Source: Adiantum capillus-veneris (lineage: Eukaryota > Streptophyta > Polypodiopsida > Polypodiales > Pteridaceae). From it: a stretch of 64,000 bases of DNA. Position 1 is the first letter of the stretch. Every line of letters starts with the position of its first letter. The position numbers were made by a program, and so were the translations under genes. Below are positions 11,655 to 22,030 of the stretch, one piece after another. The notes beneath the pieces are model-generated. The model was given only the letters and a program-made list of their open reading frames with translations, did not search any database and was not told where the DNA came from. The stretch lies in NCBI GenBank assembly GCA_014529385.2, contig CM043962.1:37789098-37853097 (forward strand), read 5' to 3'.

Positions 11655-11659
11655 GTTGT
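11655..11659. repeat. Target-site duplication GTTGT (left side of copia-A)
   Basis: GTTGT immediately precedes the left LTR and is repeated right after the other LTR at 16840-16844, as expected from a 5-bp staggered integrase cut. Confidence 0.92.
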
Positions 11660-11935
11660 TGTTGAAGATGATGAAACAGGAAACAGAAGGAAGACAGCGA
11701 CTCAGAGTAGGAAGAAGATGGAGAAGGAGAAGACACAGAGCTTGTGTACGAGATCTCTGTAGTCTCTCTCTGTATTGGAATAATAATTGTTTACAAACTC
11801 AGAGCTACAAAGCTTATATGAAACCCTAAGAGATAAGGTGTCCTTTCACACCAGATGTCCAGGGGGAAAAACCCAGTGGGAGAAAAGTGCCCCTGGTGAA
11901 GCGCGTATACACACTAACACTACTACATGTCTACA
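11660..11935 (-). repeat. copia-A 3' LTR (276 bp)
   Basis: Plus-strand sequence begins TGTTGAAGATG and ends ATGTCTACA. Base by base it is identical to the copy at 16564-16839. The minus-strand polypurine stretch ACAGGGGGGATT lies directly inside it (11936-11947). Confidence 0.95.
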
Positions 11936-11947
11936 AATCCCCCCTGT
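11936..11947 (-). other. copia-A polypurine tract
   Basis: Minus-strand ACAGGGGGGATT abuts the 3' LTR and lies downstream of the polyprotein stop. Confidence 0.8.
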
Positions 11948-11982
11948 AGTGATAGTGTGAATCCGTACAAGGTAGCAGATCA

Positions 11983-14900
11983 TCATGTGTATGAGAGTAA
12001 GCCCAAAGCTTTTCGGAAAGCTTCAAACTTTTCTCGTGATAATGCCTTCGTAAATAGATCTGCAATGTTATCCTGTGTAGGACAGTAAGTTAGTGTGATC
12101 TCCCCTGCATGTAGCCTTTCCCTGACATAGTGGTAGTGAACCTCTATGTGCTTTGTTCTTGCATGAAATACTGGATTCCTTGCAACTGCCATAGCACTCT
12201 GACTGTCAGTGAAAATGGTAGTGGGTGCCTGCTGACACTCACAAAGATCTGCCAATAACCTGCGTATCCATACACAATCAACTGTTGCCGTGAAAGCTGC
12301 CCTGTACTCAGCTTCACAAGTTGATGTAGCCACTGTGGGTTGCTTCTTGCTTAGCCAAGATATACATGCATTTCCCAAGAAAAAACAATTGCCACTTGTG
12401 GAATGTCGTGTGTCAAAATCACCAGCCCAATCTGAATCGCTGTAACCAAGAAGCTGCATAGAACTGTGCTTTCCATACATATCCCCCCTTGGAAAGAACA
12501 TGGCAAGATTAGGGGTACCTGAAAGGTAACGAAGTATGCGCTTCACAGCCTGCCAATGATGCATACCTGGGCTGTGCATAAATCGGCTTGCTTGTGAAAC
12601 CCCAAATTGAATGTCTGGACGAGTGTTGCCTGCCAAATATATCAAGCAACCAACCGCTGCTGCATAAGTATGTACATCAAAAGGTTCTCCAGCATCATGC
12701 ATGCTCAACTTTGATCCAGTTTCTACGGGTGTAGAGATTGGCTTACAATTTTGCATACCAAACTTGTCCAAAATTTTATGCAAATATTTTGCCTGCAACA
12801 TGTATATGCCATCTTCTGATTGCACAAACTGAATACCCAAGTAATAATGTAGCAAACCAAGATCAGACATCTCAAAGGTTTTTCTCAAAGCATCTTTAAA
12901 CGCTTCAATTTCATCTGCAGTATTGCCTGTAAGAAGCATATCATCCACATAAAGTGTTAGCATAATGAGAACTCCATCTCTCTTTTTGACATACAAAGTA
13001 CTTTCTGTTGGACTATTCTGAAATCCCTGGCCAATCAAATAAGTATGTATCTTCTCATACCATGCTCTTGGAGCCTGTTTGAGACCATACAAAGCTTTAC
13101 GCAATCTACATACCTTTTGCTCTTGACCTTTTACAACAAAACCACTTGGTTGACTTACATAAACTTCTTCCTGCAAATCACCATTCAAAAAAGCAGTTTT
13201 GATATCCAACTGATGCACTTTCCAACCATGATGAGCAGCAATTGCAACTAGTGATCTAACTGTGGACGCACGAGAAGTAGGAGCAAAGGTTTCATCATAA
13301 TCTATGCCTTTCTGTTGCGCATAGCCTTTTGCCACAAGCCTTGCTTTGTACCTGTCAACAGTACCATCTTGTTTCCTTTTTACCTTAAAAACCCACTTTG
13401 TACCAATAGGCTTTTTACCTGTAGGCAAGTCCACTAGATCCCATGTATGATTCTTATGAATAGAACCAATTTCTTGCTGCATAGCATCTTTCCACTGAAC
13501 ACACTCTAAAGCTTGTTCAAATGAATCAGGCTCATCTGCATCACAAAGAGTGCTAAAGCAAGCCAAATCTACTTGCTCTCTGCCAAAAGTAGTACCAGCA
13601 CGTGTTTTTCGTGGCAACGGTGCATCCAACTTGCTATCCTGCAAAGTTTTCTGAACCCATTTAGGCAAGGTTCTTTCTTCCCTGAGAACTTCTTGCTCTT
13701 CACGCACAATTTCCTCTACATCATGAGGTGTCACATGCTGATCAAAAGATTGATCAAGATTATCAACCTGTTGTGAATCTTGATTTTCCACAAAAGAAGG
13801 AAGCAAACCTTCAAATACATCATGTGTCTGCATATGAGGTACATCAAAAGCAACCATAGGTTGAGCAGTAGTTTCTGCAAAAATTACATCACGACTTTCA
13901 AAAATCTTGTTTGTAGCAGGATTGTAAAGTCTATAACCTTTACTTCCACTACTGTACCCCACAAATATACATTTGATTGCCTTATCATCAAGCTTCCCAC
14001 GTAACTGCTGAGGGATGTGAGCATAAGCAAGACAACCAAAAACACGAAGATAACTGACTGAAGGTTTTTTGTCATACCAAGCTTCATATGCAGTAATGGT
14101 CTTCAAGGCACGAGTAGGACACCTGTTCAAAACATGTGCTGCACAAGCAATTGCCTCCATCCATAGCTTATGAGGCAAACTCTTAGCCTTGAGCATACAT
14201 CTAGCTGTCTCCATTAAAGACCTGTTCTTCCTTTCTGCAACACCATTCTGTTGTGGTGTGTATGGCATAGTGCATTGGTGTTTAATGCCTTTCTTTCCCA
14301 AAAAATCCTTAAATGCACCTGACATGTATTCACCTCCTCGATCGGTACGAAGAGTCTGTACTTTGCAACCTGTTTCATTTTCAACCATGGCGACATAATG
14401 TTGAAAAACTGCAAACACATCTGACTTTGCTTTGAGTGGATACACCCAACAAAACCTGGAAAAGTCATCAATGAAGGTCACAAAATAAAGGCTGTTTCCT
14501 ATAGATGGCGTCCTCATAGGACCACATACATCACTGTGTACAAGCTGCAACTTTCGTGTCGCTCTAACTGAACCATCCTGCGAAAATGCAAATTTGTGCA
14601 TCTTTCCAAGAACGCAACCTTCACATACATGTCTTGGTGGCATCTCCAATAAAGACAAATCATGCACCATATTATGACGTTGTAAAGTCATCAAACTGCC
14701 ATAACTAACATGCCCAAATCTAGCATGCCACAACTCAGCATCCTGCATGGCCTGAGTCTTTGTTTCTGCAATACATACCTGAATCTGCTTTTCATAACGA
14801 TCTAGCACAAATAGTCCATTGTCCAGCGTACCTGTAGTGATAAGAGAATAACCATTCTCTCGATCTCGTACAACACATCTGTCATCCTCAAAAATGACCC

Positions 14901-16179
14901 GAAGACCATTTTTTGCAAGAGAGGATACAGACAACAAATTCTTCTTGATCCCTGGAACATATAAGACATCTGGCAAGCATAAATCTGAACCATCTGAAAT
15001 GGTAATCAAAATCTTACCAACGCCTTTGATTGGATAAGAAGCATTATTTGCACATGTCACCTTCTTTCCTGCTGGAGCTGCATCCAATGAACAAAACAAA
15101 TCCTTCCTTGAAGTAATATGCCTGGATGCACCACTATCAAAGTACCAAATCATTTGTGTCTTGTCAACACTGTAAGCAGAAAAATTTGAACATACTACAA
15201 AAGCATAAGAATCCTGCACAAAGTTTGCAGACTCTTCTTTAGCTGTAGAAGAATCACTAGAAGTTGAAACAACCAAACTTGACTCTTTCTTCTTTTCTTT
15301 AGCAATTCGCTTTTTACACTCACTAATGTAGTGACCAGGTTTCTTGCAGTAGTGACATTTACCTTTCTTCTTGGACTTGTCTGAATCACCTTTAGACTTC
15401 TCTGAAGATTGTCCTGCACTAGACTTGGAGTGATGAGCACTCTCTTTACCCCTGTTTTTGTTCTGTACAACAAGAGCATGATCCATACCATCCACCTGTA
15501 AAGACTTGTTCTTACGTGATTGATCCTCCTGCAATAGCAAAGCCACTAACTCTTCAAAATGAAGAGGGTCAGGATTAGCTCGCAAAGACAGAGTCAAAGA
15601 AGTCTGAAAAGTCAAATAAGATGGTGGTAGTGAATTGAGTGTTTTGGAAACCAAGTCCTTCTCTGGAATCACTTCATCAATGCTAAGCAATTGCTCTTTA
15701 AGATCCCTGATTTTTGTAAGATGCTCGACAATATCGTCACCTTCGTCCATCTGTATTTTGTCAAGTTGTTTCTTCAAAAACTCTATTCTGGCAGCATTTC
15801 TTCCTCCAAACATAGCTTGCAGAGTGTTCCAAGCATCCTCAGAAGTTCTGCAAGATCTGATATGTGGTGTGATTGTCCTCTTTATGGTTAAGGCAATCAC
15901 AGCCATAGCCTGTGCATCTTTAGTATCCCATCTCTTTTGCTCTGGAGTGACTTGTGAGGGTCCTGCACCAAAAGCTGCACCACGACCATGCGTGGCAGGT
16001 GCAATGCTACCTGGACGAACTTCATCTCCAGATACATAATCCCACAATCCTTTACCAACCAAAACATTTTTGGCCATAAAAGACCAAAGAGAATAGTTGG
16101 TACCATCCAATTTGTCTTCGGATGTAAACGCACCAAAAATCTCTTTCTCCGTAGATTGAGCCATACTGTAGATGCACAC
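11983..16179 (-). CDS. copia-A gag-pol polyprotein, intact (1398 aa)
   Basis: Complete Ty1/copia polyprotein in one uninterrupted frame. Order by approximate residue: gag domain 10-225, CCHC zinc knuckle CHYCKKPGHYISEC at 275, aspartic protease WYFDSGASRH at 342, integrase zinc module from 483 (HARFGH, then CEGCVLGK), integrase core with Asp in DVCGP (546), Asp in DRGGEY (614) and Glu in ERKNRS (648), reverse transcriptase from about 900 with KWVFKVKR (926) and catalytic YVDDML (1076), and RNase H with SDSDWAG (1250) and YTDSQSA (1324). Integrase before RT defines copia. A second Met in MAQSTEK (residue 6) is an equally plausible start. Length and order match autonomous plant copia elements. 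With identical LTRs this copy may still be functional. Confidence 0.95.
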   Translation of the reverse strand: MCIYSMAQSTEKEIFGAFTSEDKLDGTNYSLWSFMAKNVLVGKGLWDYVSGDEVRPGSIAPATHGRGAAFGAGPSQVTPEQKRWDTKDAQAMAVIALTIKRTITPHIRSCRTSEDAWNTLQAMFGGRNAARIEFLKKQLDKIQMDEGDDIVEHLTKIRDLKEQLLSIDEVIPEKDLVSKTLNSLPPSYLTFQTSLTLSLRANPDPLHFEELVALLLQEDQSRKNKSLQVDGMDHALVVQNKNRGKESAHHSKSSAGQSSEKSKGDSDKSKKKGKCHYCKKPGHYISECKKRIAKEKKKESSLVVSTSSDSSTAKEESANFVQDSYAFVVCSNFSAYSVDKTQMIWYFDSGASRHITSRKDLFCSLDAAPAGKKVTCANNASYPIKGVGKILITISDGSDLCLPDVLYVPGIKKNLLSVSSLAKNGLRVIFEDDRCVVRDRENGYSLITTGTLDNGLFVLDRYEKQIQVCIAETKTQAMQDAELWHARFGHVSYGSLMTLQRHNMVHDLSLLEMPPRHVCEGCVLGKMHKFAFSQDGSVRATRKLQLVHSDVCGPMRTPSIGNSLYFVTFIDDFSRFCWVYPLKAKSDVFAVFQHYVAMVENETGCKVQTLRTDRGGEYMSGAFKDFLGKKGIKHQCTMPYTPQQNGVAERKNRSLMETARCMLKAKSLPHKLWMEAIACAAHVLNRCPTRALKTITAYEAWYDKKPSVSYLRVFGCLAYAHIPQQLRGKLDDKAIKCIFVGYSSGSKGYRLYNPATNKIFESRDVIFAETTAQPMVAFDVPHMQTHDVFEGLLPSFVENQDSQQVDNLDQSFDQHVTPHDVEEIVREEQEVLREERTLPKWVQKTLQDSKLDAPLPRKTRAGTTFGREQVDLACFSTLCDADEPDSFEQALECVQWKDAMQQEIGSIHKNHTWDLVDLPTGKKPIGTKWVFKVKRKQDGTVDRYKARLVAKGYAQQKGIDYDETFAPTSRASTVRSLVAIAAHHGWKVHQLDIKTAFLNGDLQEEVYVSQPSGFVVKGQEQKVCRLRKALYGLKQAPRAWYEKIHTYLIGQGFQNSPTESTLYVKKRDGVLIMLTLYVDDMLLTGNTADEIEAFKDALRKTFEMSDLGLLHYYLGIQFVQSEDGIYMLQAKYLHKILDKFGMQNCKPISTPVETGSKLSMHDAGEPFDVHTYAAAVGCLIYLAGNTRPDIQFGVSQASRFMHSPGMHHWQAVKRILRYLSGTPNLAMFFPRGDMYGKHSSMQLLGYSDSDWAGDFDTRHSTSGNCFFLGNACISWLSKKQPTVATSTCEAEYRAAFTATVDCVWIRRLLADLCECQQAPTTIFTDSQSAMAVARNPVFHARTKHIEVHYHYVRERLHAGEITLTYCPTQDNIADLFTKALSREKFEAFRKALGLLSYT

Positions 16180-16549
16180 AAGAGAGCAAAAGAACCTCCA
16201 AGAGATTCACAAATCTCCTCTCCAATGCAAGCAAAACTCTACACAAAATCTCAGCACAAAGCTAAGACAAGCTGCTTCCCAAAAGAACTGTTTACCTGAA
16301 GAAAATCTGTCAGAAAGCACACCCTCTTGATCTAAACGCCTCGGAAAAGTAACTTCTGCTACGCTGCTCAGAACGAAATTCTGAGGGCTCGAACGGCTTC
16401 GAAAGGGGGGTAAAACTCCAGGTCGCCTGGTCAGAATACTCCCGGAACGTCGAGGATGCTCCCACGAACAAATTTTCCGAAAACTGCCTGAAAACTGCGA
16501 TTGCGCGCGCGGACGCGAAAACGCAAGTACAGGCTCTGGAAATCACCTC

Positions 16550-16561
16550 GCTCTGATACCA
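16550..16561 (-). other. copia-A primer-binding site (initiator-Met tRNA)
   Basis: Minus strand reads TGGTATCAGAGC two bases inside the 5' LTR. It is complementary to the 3' end of plant initiator-Met tRNA, the usual primer of copia elements. Confidence 0.93.
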
Positions 16562-16563
16562 AT

Positions 16564-16839
16564 TGTTGAAGATGATGAAACAGGAAACAGAAGGAAGACA
16601 GCGACTCAGAGTAGGAAGAAGATGGAGAAGGAGAAGACACAGAGCTTGTGTACGAGATCTCTGTAGTCTCTCTCTGTATTGGAATAATAATTGTTTACAA
16701 ACTCAGAGCTACAAAGCTTATATGAAACCCTAAGAGATAAGGTGTCCTTTCACACCAGATGTCCAGGGGGAAAAACCCAGTGGGAGAAAAGTGCCCCTGG
16801 TGAAGCGCGTATACACACTAACACTACTACATGTCTACA
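16564..16839 (-). repeat. copia-A 5' LTR (276 bp)
   Basis: Identical to the 3' LTR at 11660-11935. On the minus strand it would hold promoter and transcription start of the element. It is followed on the right by the second GTTGT duplication. Confidence 0.95.
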
Positions 16840-16844
16840 GTTGT
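16840..16844. repeat. Target-site duplication GTTGT (right side of copia-A)
   Basis: Matches 11655-11659 exactly. Confidence 0.92.
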
Positions 16845-17134
16845 CACTCCTCTCGTAGTTGAGGCCCTTACTAAATCAGTCTCCTTCATGCATAATTTAT
16901 AGGACCTTCCTAGAGACAGATATGTTCGCCTAGCACTTGAGTCATCCTGACAGCTAGCGCTACAAGGGGACCCAACATGTTGGTATGGACAGATGACATC
17001 ATGGTTTTATTCACATGGATTCAGCATGGATAGATTGCCTCCATTCTAGTTCTCCTTGGATGCACCCTTTCTTTCTCTCATACAGAAGGAGAAGCACACG
17101 TGAATCATCCAGTGATGCACTCTGTCAGCAGAAA

Positions 17135-17240
17135 TGAGGGGTCCAAAAATCAAAAGGGTCGTGATCGCTCAAGGCGAAGCAAGTCACGCACAAAGTCAAT
17201 TTTTGAATGTTAGAATTGCGGCTATAGAGAAGGAGTCAGA
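17135..17240 (+). pseudogene. Fragment of copia-B-type gag around the zinc knuckle
   Basis: About 105 bp that match, on the opposite strand, the gag segment of copia-B near 33670-33790. They share the run GATCGTGATCGCTCAAGG (here with an extra G) and the start of a Cys-His box. The codon after the first Cys of the box is TAG here and in copia-B, where Trp would be expected. The fragment is isolated, with no LTR beside it. Confidence 0.7.
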
Positions 17241-17399
17241 CCATTAGACTTGTACGTCAAGATTCGAATCAACTAGATACCAAAAGCACATGGATTTAGC
17301 CGGTACAAGAGTTGGGCACAAAGATGGCTTTCTATAGAGAGCATCTCCTCCAACTAACAGAGGATGGATATGTGATTAGACTGGCCTATATGGATACTC

Positions 17400-17890
17400 A
17401 TTTATCCTATGGGATACGATGTGCTATTGGTTAGATGTGCACATCATCGCATCAGCTAGAGATTGAGACTAACAGATTTAGGAGAGTACCAGCAAAAGCC
17501 AGGATATACTAGTTATGTCATATAGAGCCAGAGATAGAGTTACATCACATTTGTCATTGTCTGGTATACTACGAGATACGAGGCCGCTTCCACTATCTTT
17601 TCAGAGAGGGCTTTGGACCGTTGGCTAGAGTCATGAGATATCAGGATCATAGATGCCTCGGGTTGTTATTGCTAGAACTGCACGAACACAGGGAAAGTCT
17701 CTTGAGGAGACCAGGTAGTGGGAGACATTCACATAGGGAGATCAATGACTTCTTTAGAGTAGGGACTCAGCAGCCGTATGAGCATGATTCGCAGCAGACT
17801 TCAGAGCCCACTTCTACCAGCAGTATATTAGTGGACAGAGCCATTGAGCTCCGGAGAGCTAGACACCCACGTCTACGGGGGCGACCATGA
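17400..17890 (+). pseudogene. Possible non-LTR retroelement C-terminal zinc-binding domain, broken
   Basis: A reading frame ending at TGA 17888-17890 contains TSSHQLEIETNRFRR, then a Cys-His cluster (L-C-H-I-E-P-E ... H-H-I-C-H-C-L-V-Y) and YYEIRGRFHYLF. In many non-LTR (LINE-type) polymerases a similar pattern of C-x2-C, His, Cys-P-x-Y and an Arg-rich helix follows the RT. Two in-frame stops interrupt it, one exactly before L-C-H, where the first Cys would sit. The last 89 codons, from the ATG at 17621, are open and end in an Arg-rich tail. No RT core is found upstream, so the assignment is tentative; it could equally be an unrelated transposon domain. Confidence 0.4.
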
Positions 17891-18212
17891 CATCAATGGA
17901 GGCTCCACTAGAGAAATAGGACTATTCTAGCACGACATAGGAGACGCCCGGTATGATTATTTACAAAGGCGTACATTGATGAAGCTCTTCAACGACTAAT
18001 GCAATACTTTCTTGGATAGCGCCCAATGTTGGGCATCCTTGGGCATGGATGATGATGATGATGATTTTCAAGCTAACGATTTGAGTCTTTTAGTTTCAAG
18101 ATTTCACTTCATTTTATTTTTGTACTCAGACATTGGATTAGATCCAGAAGGATTGTATCAGTTTGGTCTCATAGGTCATTTTGGCCTTTTGAAGACATTT
18201 AATTTAACATTT

Positions 18213-18224
18213 CATCTCTCTCTC

Positions 18225-18319
<95 letters not shown>
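18213..18319 (+). repeat. (CT)n microsatellite, about 107 bp
   Basis: Nearly pure CT dinucleotide run with one TG interruption near the start. Ser/Leu- or Arg/Glu-repeat ORFs over it are artefacts. Confidence 0.95.
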
Positions 18320-18320
<1 letters not shown>

Positions 18321-19480
18321 AATCTTGCATTAAATGAAACATCTCAAAGACGCATTCCTTGAGAGAACCAAAAACCATAAAATTTCTAAGATCTGTTGAC
18401 ATACATACTTTTCATCATGTCAAAGGGGTGGAAAACCCTCCCCATGTTGTGTCATGAGCACATAAGAGGATTCTCATCTATTTATGTTATAAACTACATG
18501 TGGGTATTCTCACTCAATATGTGTCCCAAGATATTTTCGAGATATGCGGCTTATCCGACTCTAAACCCTGAACAATTCAGCCACACCAACATTGGATTGT
18601 TGTTGAAGATGAGCACCACTAGTGAGATTACTCCCTATTAAACAACCGGTGTTGGAAAGTGACATTACTTCCTAATAGATAAGTGTCACTGGATGCCTGG
18701 TCTACCCTTTTCCTGATAGCAATATGTGAGAGTGTATGGCTAAAGACTGAAAGGCAATGAAAAGTCAGTCATGAAAAGTTACAAAGTTTTAGCGATAATT
18801 TATCAATATCTCATCCAAAAAAGACAATATAGCATAGATTAAGTCAATAAAATGGTAAGAAGTCAACAAAATGATAGCAAAATTTTGGTATCATTTTGAT
18901 ATATAGTTCAAACCTTAACTATAAACAATGAGAGAATAATGGTGTATAACAAAATCGGGCATAAATTGACAAAGTATTGTCAAGTCAACATGGCTAAGGA
19001 ACAAAGCACCTTTACTAAACTATCCAGAGCCTATGGCAAGCTTGCTAAGGGAGATCTCCAACAAACCTAATACCTACACTTGCACTACACTTCAAAAAAC
19101 CTCCCTTTGACCCTTGCAAAGATTGAAAAATATGTAAACCAAAGTCGTATAATGTGCTTATAAATACTAGACTACTAAGAAATGCATTACGGTGACCGCA
19201 CGACCCAAGAAGACAGTAACCACATAAACTATACACATACAGGCAAAAAAAAGACACAAAGGACTGCTAATATTAGTACATAATGGTTCTCAAGCAGGCG
19301 CGAAATAATGCAAGTAGTTGGCAAACCTCCCACCTCAACCCAACTTAGTCTCTCTGTCTCTCATGACAAGCATCAAGAGAGAACATAAGTAATAGCAAAC
19401 TAACCTTAAGATTATCAAAATTTGACATAAAATTGTACTAAAATTTAAAAATCAATGAATGCACTCCAATAAACTTGCAT

Positions 19481-19483
<3 letters not shown>

Positions 19484-19550
<67 letters not shown>
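19484..19550 (+). repeat. Compound (CT)n(AC)n microsatellite
   Basis: About 37 bp of CT followed by about 30 bp of AC. Confidence 0.93.
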
Positions 19551-19551
<1 letters not shown>

Positions 19552-20964
19552 AAAGGAGCTATAACTAACCATTCAAACTCCAATTTGGGAAAAATTTGAC
19601 TTCATGAAGGCATCTACATGTTGATATGGGTACAAAAATATTTTGAGCAAGGAAGTTCATTTTTATAACAACGTTTCAAAAGTGACAATTTTTAAAATGA
19701 AGGTTATCTCCTCTTTTATGGAAGCAACTTGTAGGGGGTTTTCTTCATTTCAAAATGCATATATGCTATTAAAAAATTACCAAGTCGAGTGAGAATCTCA
19801 AGAAGACATTTGAAATATTGAGTAAATGCTTGATTGAACTAGAAGATAAAGGTAAGAATTGTGCACACTTGTGTGGATATGAATGCTCTCAGACAACAAA
19901 TGAGGAAAGTTGAGCATGAGTATGTAGTAAAGGGGAAAGCATTGGCACTTTCTATTCAGCCATACTCAGAATTGTGAGTGGAGTAGATATATTAGCATAA
20001 TAGCAAAAAGAATCACAACCCCTCCATGATCAAGCAAGCCATGGATGTCATACAGGAAAAGGAAAAATCACATAAAGCTGCAAATAAAAGTCTAGAGTTC
20101 GGGGATTTTTACAAAGAAACACCTCAAATTTCACTCATCTTAAACAACAGGCAAGCCATATGAGCCATCCTCTCAAGGGGCCTGCCATGCCACTCAGAGA
20201 TGCACATGACCATAGACATGGGTGACACATAGCAAAGTAGTAAAAACTAGTATCCACTGTAGCATATACCTCCAAACGCTAACAGAATATGGATCCTCGG
20301 TAGCCATGCAGGAGTGTCAAAGGCTACCATGAACGGGTACCATGGTGCCACCATCATACCATTCTCCTTTGGCACATCACCCCAACCTCTCCATGTGGAG
20401 CTGATCTAGCAAAGTAGGAAAGGAGCATCAGAACATTAGCAACCAAGGTATCCAAGAACTTATCTTTAACCCTCCTTGAAGAGTATTTCCGCTCCTGGTG
20501 GCAGGAGCAAGGCCACTGCCAAGCACTTGGCACAAAAGAAAATCTTGATATGAGAGGGCAACAAAACGACTTTGCAAGCAAGGGCAGTCGGGGGTCCATT
20601 CCTAAGACCAGCCCTGTACATTGGCTATCGAGACCATTCTTCCAAAGCTAGCCCGCACAACATACAAATCTGTCTGTTAAGCGAGCTCAACGGAGTGAGC
20701 TTTGGAGCGAGCTTTTTTTTTGGGGAGGGCCACCCTCCCTACCTTCCTTTCCTCCTCTTGTCGCCCATGTGCTTCCTCCTTTTTCCGCCCATGTGCTTCC
20801 TCCTCTTCCCTTCCTCCTCCTCCAACATCCTTCCTCTCCTCCACCTCCTCTCTTCATCTACTCCTCTAACCACCTTCCAGCTCCTCTAGAAACCACCATC
20901 CCTTCCCTAAAGTCCTCCCATCTCCTACTCCCTTCTTCCTCTCTCTTTTCTTAGTCACTCTATA

Positions 20965-21016
20965 ACCCCTCTCTCTCTCTCTCTCTCCCCCTCTCCACAC
21001 CTCTCTCCTGATGTCT

Positions 21017-21096
<80 letters not shown>

Positions 21097-21126
21097 CACC
21101 TCTCTCCTGATGTCTTCCCTCTATGC

Positions 21127-21164
<38 letters not shown>

Positions 21165-21256
21165 AGTGAGCTCCACCCCTCTCCCTCCCCTGCCTCCCCC
21201 CCCCCCCCCCCTCTCTCTCTCTCTCTACCCTTTCCACCATGCCCTTCCCTCTCATC

Positions 21257-21343
<87 letters not shown>

Positions 21344-21345
21344 AA
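20965..21345 (+). repeat. Cluster of CT, poly-C, GT and GA microsatellites
   Basis: Four CT blocks (about 20969-20987, 21020-21093, 21129-21162, 21210-21226). A repeated 30-bp segment (CCACACCTCTCTCCTGATGT...) joins the first blocks, then come a poly-C run near 21197-21211 and about 60 bp of GT passing into GA up to 21342. The repeated joint segment suggests that part of the cluster arose by local duplication. Confidence 0.9.
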
Positions 21346-21654
21346 GAGCTATTTTATAAAAACAAAACACTAGCAGTATCTCTAGTGCCTCCCTTTTTTG
21401 TAAAAGAGGGAGAGAGTGGGAGAGAAAGAGAGAGTGATAGCGGGAGGGGAAGACAGAGGGGGGGCGATTGGGAGGGAGAGAGAGATAAAGGAAAGAGGGG
21501 TGGCAGGTGGAGAGAGAGTAGGACATTGGGAGAGAGAAAGAGAGGGAGCGCACGGGGGGCGGTGGGGGGGTGTGGCGTCTTTCCTTTTAAAGAAAATAAT
21601 ACACTTCCCCTCTCTCCCTCACCATTGGGTGGACTTTTAAACTAAGTAGACACC

Positions 21655-22030
21655 ATTTATAAGTACTAGATATGTTTTGTCATGTTTCCTTATAGCTCTT
21701 TTTATTTGTGAATGAGAGAGAAGAGCAATTTTTTTATAATCAAGTGTTGCTTCCATCATCTAATAAAATTTTATCATTGTTATCCTTGATTGTGCCCTTC
21801 ACTTTAAGCAAATCATGAGGAGAGATAATGGTACTTAAAGAATGTTTATCATTAGCATCATAGTAAGGATCATACCCCTATTGGTATGGTTGTTTTGAAA
21901 GTGTTTCTGGTTGTGGTTGTGATTTGATCCATTGGATTACCATTGTTTTGGCTCTTGTGTGTATATTGATCATATTGAAGGCATTTAAATCACTTCATCT
22001 TTTTGTTGCCATTAGTGTCAACATAAATGA
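21655..22030 (-). pseudogene. Decayed gypsy gag-protease fragment related to gypsy-1
   Basis: Minus-strand sequence aligns by eye with gypsy-1 positions about 2670-3420: the ACTAGATATGTTTT stretch, the protease region around CATCATCTA, the ATCATGAGGAGA segment and the zinc-knuckle region near 21955-22010. Many small indels remove every long frame. It is a partial copy without LTRs. Confidence 0.65.

Larger units (their letters stand above)
11660..16839 (-). mobile_element. Complete young Ty1/copia element copia-A (5180 bp)
   Basis: Both 276-bp LTRs, primer-binding site, polypurine tract, intact polyprotein and perfect 5-bp duplications are present. The insertion lies in the leader of the gag-pro element: sequence left of the first duplication (GGTTGAGCTA) continues after the second (CACTCCTCTC). 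Zero LTR differences in 276 bp point to very recent transposition, because the two LTRs are identical at insertion and diverge afterwards. Confidence 0.96.
4822..17130 (-). mobile_element. Gag-pro gypsy-like element lacking pol, split by copia-A
   Basis: Minus-strand order: leader (about 17130-16845 and 11659-11405), gag capsid, zinc knuckles, protease, 1.6-kb non-coding tail, polypurine tract, 3' LTR. The 5' LTR is not found to the right, so the upstream boundary is a guess placed just before the copia fragment at 17135. The matching LTR at 62788 is followed by an Asp-tRNA-type primer-binding site typical of Tat/Athila-like gypsy elements, so this family probably uses that primer. Without RT and integrase it would depend on another element for mobility. 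Confidence 0.65.
17891..20690. other. No gene recognised; AT-rich sequence with microsatellites
   Basis: Apart from the CT tract at 18213-18319 and the compound CT/AC tract at 19484-19550, I see no domain, splice pattern or terminal repeat in this 2.8 kb. The ORFs of 60-82 codons have no recognisable motif. Confidence 0.5.

Noticed and set aside
13045-16299. Plus-strand and alternative minus ORFs over copia-A
   Set aside because: Shadows of the intact 1398-codon polyprotein.
18012-18402. ORFs on both strands with long Ser-Leu or Arg-Glu repeats
   Set aside because: Translation of the CT microsatellite; no other coding signal.
20572-21645. Several overlapping ORFs rich in Arg/Glu, Ser/Leu or Thr/His
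   Set aside because: They arise from CT, GT and GA tracts and pyrimidine-rich sequence.
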